Below, piece by piece: positions 6,337 through 9,726 of a stretch of DNA of 9,726 bases. The translations under genes were made by a program, and so were the position numbers. This DNA is from JBDUDR01 sp040002845. GTDB taxonomy: Bacteria; Actinomycetota; Actinomycetes; Propionibacteriales; Nocardioidaceae. How positions within the stretch are numbered: the stretch's first letter is position 1; each line of letters begins with the position of its first letter. The notes under the pieces were generated by a model. That model searched no databases and had not been told where the DNA came from. It worked only from the letters and a program-made list of their open reading frames with translations. The DNA lies in contig JBDUDR010000114.1 in the NCBI GenBank assembly GCA_040002845.1, positions 1 to 9,726 on the forward strand. Reading direction: 5' to 3'.

Positions 6337-6355
6337 GCACAGGAGGATGAGGTCG

Positions 6356-7537
6356 ATGACCGAGATCAACGATGTCTACGTGATCGACGCGGCTCGCACC
6401 CCCTTCGGACGACATCGCGGCGGGCTCTCGCACATCCGCACCGACGACCTAGCGGCCCTGCCGATCCGCGAGTTGACAGCACGGTACGAGGCACTCGAGC
6501 CGGAGTCCGTCGACGACGTCTACCTCGGCAACGCCAACGGCGCCGGCGAGGACAACCGCAACGTCGCGCGGATGGCGGTGCTGCTGGCCGGACTTCCCGT
6601 CACGGTCCCAGGGGTCTCCGTCAACCGCCTGTGTGCGTCCGGAGCCGAGGCGATGATCCAGGCCAGTCGGGCCGTTGCAGTCGGCGATGCGACGCTCGTC
6701 ATCGCAGGTGGCGTGGAGAGCATGAGCCGCGCCCCTTATGTATTGCCGAAACCAGATGAACGACTCCCCCGATCGATGGAGCTGTTTCAGACCACCATCG
6801 GATGGCGGATGGTCAATCCGAAGTTCCCTCCGGAGTGGACGACCTCCCTCGGCGCCAGTGCTGAAAAGGTGGCCAGGGAGCTGCGCATCGGTCGTGACGA
6901 CCAAGACGCCTGGGCAGCGCGCTCCCACCAACGCGCCGCTGAAGCCTGGGAGTCGGGCGTCCACGAGGGCTTCGCATTCGAGGTCGAGGGCGTACATCGC
7001 GACGAGTCCATCCGACCGGACAGCACGGTTGACACGCTGCGCGGACTCGCCGCCGCCTTCAGCCGGGACGGCACGGTCACCGCCGGCAACTCTTCACCGA
7101 TCAACGACGGGGCGATTGCCACCTTCATCGGTACGCGTGAAGCGGCCGATCAACTGGGCGTACGTCCGCTCGGTCGCATCGTGGCCAGCGCGACCGCCGC
7201 TCTAGAGCCCGATCGGTTCAGCGTCGCACCAGTCCCCGCCATCCAGAGGTTGTTGGACCGGGCGGGTAGGCAGATCTCGGAGGTCGACCTCTGGGAGATC
7301 AACGAGGCGTTCGCGGCGATGGTCTTGTCGGTGTTGCACGAACTGCCGAAGATCGACTCCGACCGCGTCAACGTCAACGGAGGCGCCATCGCGATCGGTC
7401 ATCCGCTCGGTGCATCGGCGCCGCGTGTGGTGGTCGATCTGTGTCGTGAGCTGCGCCGACGCGGCGGAGGAACCGGCGTCGCGGCTGCCTGCATCGGCGT
7501 TGGCCAAGGGCAAGCCCTGCTCGTGGAGGTGGACTGA
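6356..7537 (+). CDS. Thiolase (acetyl-CoA C-acyltransferase family)
   Basis: This 393-aa thiolase cleaves a 3-ketoacyl-CoA with CoA, or condenses two acyl-CoAs, in beta-oxidation, aromatic degradation or acetoacetyl-CoA metabolism. Visible: N-terminal VYVIDAARTPFGRHRGGLS (7-25), nucleophile Cys93 in VNRLCASGAEA (89-99), GGVESMSRAPYVLPK (118-132), NEAFA (316-320), His349 in GGAIAIGHPLGAS (342-354) and acid/base Cys379 in CIGVGQG (379-385). All catalytic residues are present and length is normal. The position after GAS is usually Gly-Ala-Arg but is Ala-Pro-Arg here. ATG 6356 is chosen because AGGAGG (6341-6346) sits 9 nt upstream; ATG 6347 would abut it. It is downstream of the MmcQ/YjbR remnant, and no beta-oxidation partners are adjacent. 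The chain-length preference is unknown. Confidence 0.93.
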   Translation: MTEINDVYVIDAARTPFGRHRGGLSHIRTDDLAALPIRELTARYEALEPESVDDVYLGNANGAGEDNRNVARMAVLLAGLPVTVPGVSVNRLCASGAEAMIQASRAVAVGDATLVIAGGVESMSRAPYVLPKPDERLPRSMELFQTTIGWRMVNPKFPPEWTTSLGASAEKVARELRIGRDDQDAWAARSHQRAAEAWESGVHEGFAFEVEGVHRDESIRPDSTVDTLRGLAAAFSRDGTVTAGNSSPINDGAIATFIGTREAADQLGVRPLGRIVASATAALEPDRFSVAPVPAIQRLLDRAGRQISEVDLWEINEAFAAMVLSVLHELPKIDSDRVNVNGGAIAIGHPLGASAPRVVVDLCRELRRRGGGTGVAAACIGVGQGQALLVEVD

Positions 7538-7553
7538 CCCCGAGCTGCGGACC

Positions 7554-8498
7554 TCAGTCGGACAGCTCTCCTGGGATGGCGACAGCATCCACCATGGCAC
7601 CGTTGCGTAGGACCGTTATCTCGGTACGCCGTCCGATCGCGGACTCGAAGAGCTGCCTCTGAAGTGACTGCGCATCACCAAGCGGCAAGCCGTTGACAGC
7701 CAGCACGAGGTCGCCCGGACGGAGTCCGCTGGCCTCTGCGGGACTGCCAGCGACCACTTCCACCACGCGGAGCGCGGTGCGCCGCCCCATCCGGTCTGCC
7801 CAGACCGGTGGCAACGGAGCGGGCGAGGTGACCAGGCCCAGGTAGGCGCGACGTACGCGGCCGTCGTGCAGGAGTGCGTACACGATCCGCTGCGTCGTCG
7901 GGTTGACGGGAACGGCGAGCCCGACTCCAATGCCAGCCACAGCGGTGTTGATTCCCACCACCCGGCCGCTGGAGTCGGCAAGCGCCCCACCGGAATTGCC
8001 TGGGTTCAGCGCCGCGTCGGTCTGGATGACGTCCTCGATGATCCTCGTCGCGCTGCGCGTCCGCGCCGGCATGGCCCTCCCCAATGCACTGACCACTCCG
8101 GCGGTGACCGTACCGGCCAGGCCCAGCGGATTGCCAACCGCCACCACCAGGCTTCCCACCTTCAGCTGGTCGGCGTCTCCGAAGTCGGGTGGCTCGGGGA
8201 TTCCACGGTCCGATCGGACGACAGCCAGGTCTGATAGGGGATCACGGCCGACGACCTCGATCTGAGCCAGCGTGCCGTCGGCGAACTCTGCCTCGCCCGA
8301 TCGCGCACCGTCCACGACGTGTGCGTTGGTCAGCAAATGTCCGTCACCCGTCAGGACTACGGCCGATCCGGCCGCTTCTCCGGTACGCCCTCCCGAGCGG
8401 CGGCGCACCCGCAATGCCGCGACCCTGGGGGTGAGTCGCTCGGCCACGCCAACAACCAGCCGAGAGTAGGTGTCCAGCTCGCGTTCAGTGTCATCCAT
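7554..8498 (-). CDS. HtrA/DegP-like trypsin-family serine protease with PDZ domain
   Basis: Members of family S1C degrade damaged or misfolded proteins. The 314-aa protein carries the catalytic triad: His60 in LLTNAHVVDG (55-64), Asp90 in DPLSDLAVV (86-94) and Ser169 in NPGNSGGAL (165-173). VAVGNPLG (119-126), VIQTDAALNPGNSGG (157-171) and GVGLAVPVN (191-199) are also typical. A PDZ domain spans about 218-308, with VVEVVAGSPAEASGLRPGDL (245-264). There is no signal peptide or transmembrane helix; the start MDDTERELDT is hydrophilic, unlike most HtrA/PepD proteins, so a cytosolic location is inferred. The ATG at 8498 has AGGG 8 nt upstream. Its stop is 16 bp from the thiolase stop, on the opposite strand. 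All key residues are intact. Confidence 0.94.
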   Translation of the reverse strand: MDDTERELDTYSRLVVGVAERLTPRVAALRVRRRSGGRTGEAAGSAVVLTGDGHLLTNAHVVDGARSGEAEFADGTLAQIEVVGRDPLSDLAVVRSDRGIPEPPDFGDADQLKVGSLVVAVGNPLGLAGTVTAGVVSALGRAMPARTRSATRIIEDVIQTDAALNPGNSGGALADSSGRVVGINTAVAGIGVGLAVPVNPTTQRIVYALLHDGRVRRAYLGLVTSPAPLPPVWADRMGRRTALRVVEVVAGSPAEASGLRPGDLVLAVNGLPLGDAQSLQRQLFESAIGRRTEITVLRNGAMVDAVAIPGELSD

Positions 8499-8518
8499 GT
8501 GCTTTGCCCTGCCGCCGC

Positions 8519-8534
8519 GATTACACGATTACAC
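8519..8534 (-). promoter_or_regulatory. Tandem -10-like boxes of the HtrA-like gene
   Basis: GATTACAC occurs twice head to tail (8519-8526, 8527-8534). On the reverse strand this reads GTGTAATC twice, giving two TGTAAT hexamers 8 bp apart. Either could be a -10 box; the nearer one puts transcription start about 15 nt before the ATG at 8498, leaving room for the AGGG ribosome-binding site (8507-8510). The doublet could also be a regulator half-site pair. Confidence 0.45.
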
Positions 8535-8642
8535 ATCCAACGTAGGCATGTCGGCGATCATTCCCGTGCCCCGCACAGACCAAACCTCGTAGGTCGAGGG
8601 CATAGCAGGAGGGCGATCAAACGGATCAGATTCCCCTGAGCG

Positions 8643-8744
8643 CGCGACGCGGGGGAGGTGGTCGCGTCGGTTGGCCGACTCCCCGCAGGGATCAACAGCG
8701 ATCACAGCCACGCAACCGGCCGACGCGGGCACCGCGTCGTTGGC
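8643..8744. repeat. Pair of related GC-rich palindromes
   Basis: Palindrome 1 has CGACGCG (8645-8651) and CGCGTCG (8663-8669) around 11 nt. Palindrome 2 has CGACGCGG (8721-8728) and CCGCGTCG (8732-8739) around GCA. Both are followed by TTGGC, as CGCGTCGGTTGGC (8663-8675) and CGCGTCGTTGGC (8733-8744). The shared arms plus shared flank suggest two copies of one element rather than chance. They lie 3' of the lipoprotein gene and could terminate or stabilise its transcript. Confidence 0.6.
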
Positions 8745-8815
8745 GGCTAGTTGATCGCCTTGGCGAGCAGATCATCCTCGACCTTTTTCGGGACAGCCGC
8801 GCGGGAGGACGGCGC

Positions 8816-9322
8816 CTAATCGAAGCTCATCGGGTCGGACTGGATGTGCCAGGTGATGTGTCGACCGGCGGCATCTGAATAGTTCCAGTAATCAACGACG
8901 GCGTACCGCGGGCCGCTCTCGGGCAACGTGAAATGCTTCAGCATCCTGGCTCCCGTCTCGGAGCTGACACTGAGGATGTGTCGTCCCGGTGGGACTTGGA
9001 GGGGGAACAGGATCCAGTTGTGCTGGCCTTCGACGTTGAAGGGCTGAGCGATCACTTCGGTGCCGTCGATACTCACGTTCAGTACGACTGGATCGTCCTT
9101 GAACGACTGATCGCTTACCCACAGGTACAGATCAGCCTGGCTCTCCTCGACGACCCGGACGGCGGCCGGGGAAGAGCCTGAGGTCGCTGTCGACCGTTGA
9201 GTATCGGACCCGCTTGTCTCGGAGACGGCTGAGGGCGGTGCGTCTGAAGCTGCGCCCGACCCGGAGCAGCCGCCCACGGTCAGCATTGCTGTTACAACGA
9301 GGAGCGCAGTGCGAATCGGCAT
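8816..9322 (-). CDS. Predicted secreted lipoprotein of unknown function
   Basis: A 168-aa protein I do not recognise. From the ATG at 9322 it begins MPIRTALLVVTAMLTVGGC, a lipoprotein signal with lipobox VGGC (C19), so it should be anchored on the outer face of the membrane. A Ser/Thr/Ala-rich linker (20-55) follows. The folded part (about 56-168) looks all-beta: DLYLWVSD (64-71), VVLNVSIDGTEVIAQPF (79-95), HNWILFPLQVPPGRHILSVSS (101-121) and YAVVDYWNYSD (140-150), resembling an immunoglobulin-like or jelly-roll sandwich, with a His/Trp-rich C-terminus GRHITWHIQSDPMSFD. GGGAG lies 5 nt upstream of the ATG; the ORF stays open upstream to 9682, but only this start gives a signal peptide. It is divergent from the 9540 gene. 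No enzyme motif is seen, so a binding or structural role is possible. Confidence 0.85.
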   Translation of the reverse strand: MPIRTALLVVTAMLTVGGCSGSGAASDAPPSAVSETSGSDTQRSTATSGSSPAAVRVVEESQADLYLWVSDQSFKDDPVVLNVSIDGTEVIAQPFNVEGQHNWILFPLQVPPGRHILSVSSETGARMLKHFTLPESGPRYAVVDYWNYSDAAGRHITWHIQSDPMSFD

Positions 9323-9402
9323 GGTGTCTCCCACCTCCATCGGTAGGACGCGCCGGGACGGAGACCGGTTCCACGGGCGAGGCAACGCCCTGTCATCAAG
9401 AA

Positions 9403-9424
9403 GTTCCGGACGTTCAGCCCGAAC
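9403..9424. promoter_or_regulatory. Imperfect inverted repeat between divergent lipoprotein and response-regulator genes
   Basis: GTTCCGG (9403-9409) and CCCGAAC (9418-9424) form 7-bp arms with one mismatch around ACGTTCAG. Its central position in a 217-bp divergent intergenic region makes an operator possible. There is only one copy and no regulator to assign. Confidence 0.25.
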
Positions 9425-9463
9425 CTGATGAGCGGCTTCTGCCGCCGTCACGGCCGAGGCGCT

Positions 9464-9469
9464 TATGCT
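9464..9469 (+). promoter_or_regulatory. Possible -10 box of the response-regulator/thioredoxin-reductase gene
   Basis: TATGCT matches TANNNT and is the best -10 candidate upstream of the ATG at 9540, giving an untranslated leader of about 65 nt. The -35 position is GC-rich and unconvincing. Confidence 0.35.
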
Positions 9470-9539
9470 TCGATTGCCGGTTCTCCCGTTCCTCCGCCGC
9501 CTCCCGGGCAGGCAGCGAGATCGCCCGAAGGCTGAGCTC

Positions 9540-9726
9540 ATGAGCAAACCGACCATCCTGACGGTGGACGACGATCCTATGGTCTCTGCGGCGATCACCC
9601 GCGACCTGACCAGGCAGTATGGCGCCGAATACCGCATCGTTCGCGCGACGTCGGGTCGCGAGGCGCTGGCCGTGCTGACCAAGCTCGCCCTACGCGACGA
9701 GCCGGTGGCGTTGATCGCGGCGGACC
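9540..9726 (+). CDS. Response-regulator receiver domain, start of a fused response regulator/thioredoxin reductase (partial)
   Basis: The first 62 residues are present: MSKPTILTVDDDPMVSAAI, then ATSGREAL and LIAAD, ending one base into codon 63. The acidic pocket D10-D11-D12 and the strand leading to Asp62 are those of a CheY-like receiver domain; Asp62 is the expected phospho-acceptor, so the window stops exactly there. The opening closely resembles, from memory, actinobacterial proteins of about 550 aa in which a receiver domain is fused to an NADPH-dependent thioredoxin-disulfide-reductase-type flavoprotein, thought to act in redox or stress response. The fusion partner itself is outside the window. 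AAGG lies 10 nt upstream of the ATG. If it is not the fusion, it is an ordinary receiver-domain protein. Confidence 0.85.
   Translation, partial: MSKPTILTVDDDPMVSAAITRDLTRQYGAEYRIVRATSGREALAVLTKLALRDEPVALIAAD

Larger units (their letters stand above)
8499..8815. other. 317-bp intergenic region: HtrA promoter and paired palindromes
   Basis: No convincing gene is seen. The HtrA-proximal end holds the GATTACAC doublet (8519-8534) that looks like its -10 region. The middle holds two related palindromes (8643-8675 and 8721-8744). The lipoprotein-proximal end is a 3' untranslated stretch that stays open for 22 codons after the lipoprotein TAG (to 8750). A reverse-strand ORF at 8529-8732 (67 codons) has no recognisable homology or good ribosome-binding site. 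Confidence 0.6.

Noticed and set aside
5313..6350. 345-codon forward ORF opposite the serpin
   Set aside because: It is antisense to a gene with clear serpin motifs, shows no recognisable domain and has shadow-frame composition. Its far end only overlaps the MmcQ/YjbR remnant, of which it reads the N-terminus in one frame.
7542..7568. GAGCTG/CAGCTC hairpin between thiolase and HtrA-like gene
   Set aside because: The stem is only 6 bp with a 15-nt loop, lies largely inside the HtrA coding end, and has no T-tract, so it is weak as a terminator.
8529..8732. Reverse-strand 67-codon ORF in the HtrA-lipoprotein gap
   Set aside because: It has a GTG start without a ribosome-binding site, contains both arms of a palindrome and the HtrA promoter end, and resembles no known protein. 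A tiny ORF from the ATG at 8603 within it is equally unsupported.
9323..9682. Longer lipoprotein start at 9682
   Set aside because: It would overlap the response-regulator start on the other strand and place the signal peptide at residue about 120. The ribosome-binding site fits 9322.
1..9726. CRISPR array, integrase/transposase genes, tRNA or rRNA genes, toxin-antitoxin or defence cassette
   Set aside because: I looked for spaced repeats, transposase or recombinase motifs, cloverleaf-type sequences and paired small ORFs, and found none. The only array is the three-unit 21-bp repeat with no spacers.

Overview
This is a high-GC chromosomal segment from an actinobacterium (Actinomycetota). The evidence is GTG starts, strong G/C third positions, several start codons placed 6-8 nt after a TANNNT-like -10 box with no Shine-Dalgarno (leaderless starts), a short-form LeuRS, lipoprotein genes, and the start of an actinobacterial-type response regulator/thioredoxin-reductase fusion. 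Genus cannot be fixed from the sequence; Propionibacteriales-like is only a guess.

Layout. 1-379 (-): N-terminal part of a DegV fatty-acid-binding protein. 457-990 (+): pyridoxamine-phosphate-oxidase-fold (split-barrel flavin/F420) protein, divergent from DegV. 1051-3534 (-): leucyl-tRNA synthetase leuS. Its leader (3535-3667) has its own -10 box, an 11-codon peptide MRTTLLLTEPR with three consecutive Leu codons, a perfect 11-bp hairpin and an intrinsic terminator, so it reads as a leucine attenuator. 3748-4752 (+): galE-type UDP-sugar epimerase, divergent from leuS. 4756-4818: three tandem 21-bp repeats between convergent genes. 4821-6071 (-): lipoprotein serpin with an inhibitory-type hinge. 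6189-6336 (+): internally deleted MmcQ/YjbR pseudogene. 6356-7537 (+): thiolase. 7554-8498 (-): cytoplasmic-looking HtrA-like serine protease with a PDZ domain. 8499-8815: non-coding stretch with two related GC-rich palindromes. 8816-9322 (-): lipoprotein of unknown function. 9540-9726 (+): start of the fused response regulator/thioredoxin reductase, cut at the predicted phospho-acceptor Asp.

How it fits together. The genes are mostly single transcription units in divergent or convergent pairs, not one operon. leuS and degV are housekeeping genes. The rest are accessory or metabolic genes: sugar epimerase, beta-ketothiolase, cell-surface protease inhibitor, quality-control protease and redox signalling. 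No mobile element, CRISPR array, phage gene or defence cassette is visible. The most notable items are the leuS attenuator, the lipoprotein serpin, the 21-bp repeat cluster and the decayed MmcQ/YjbR gene. None of these is clearly a new multi-gene system.
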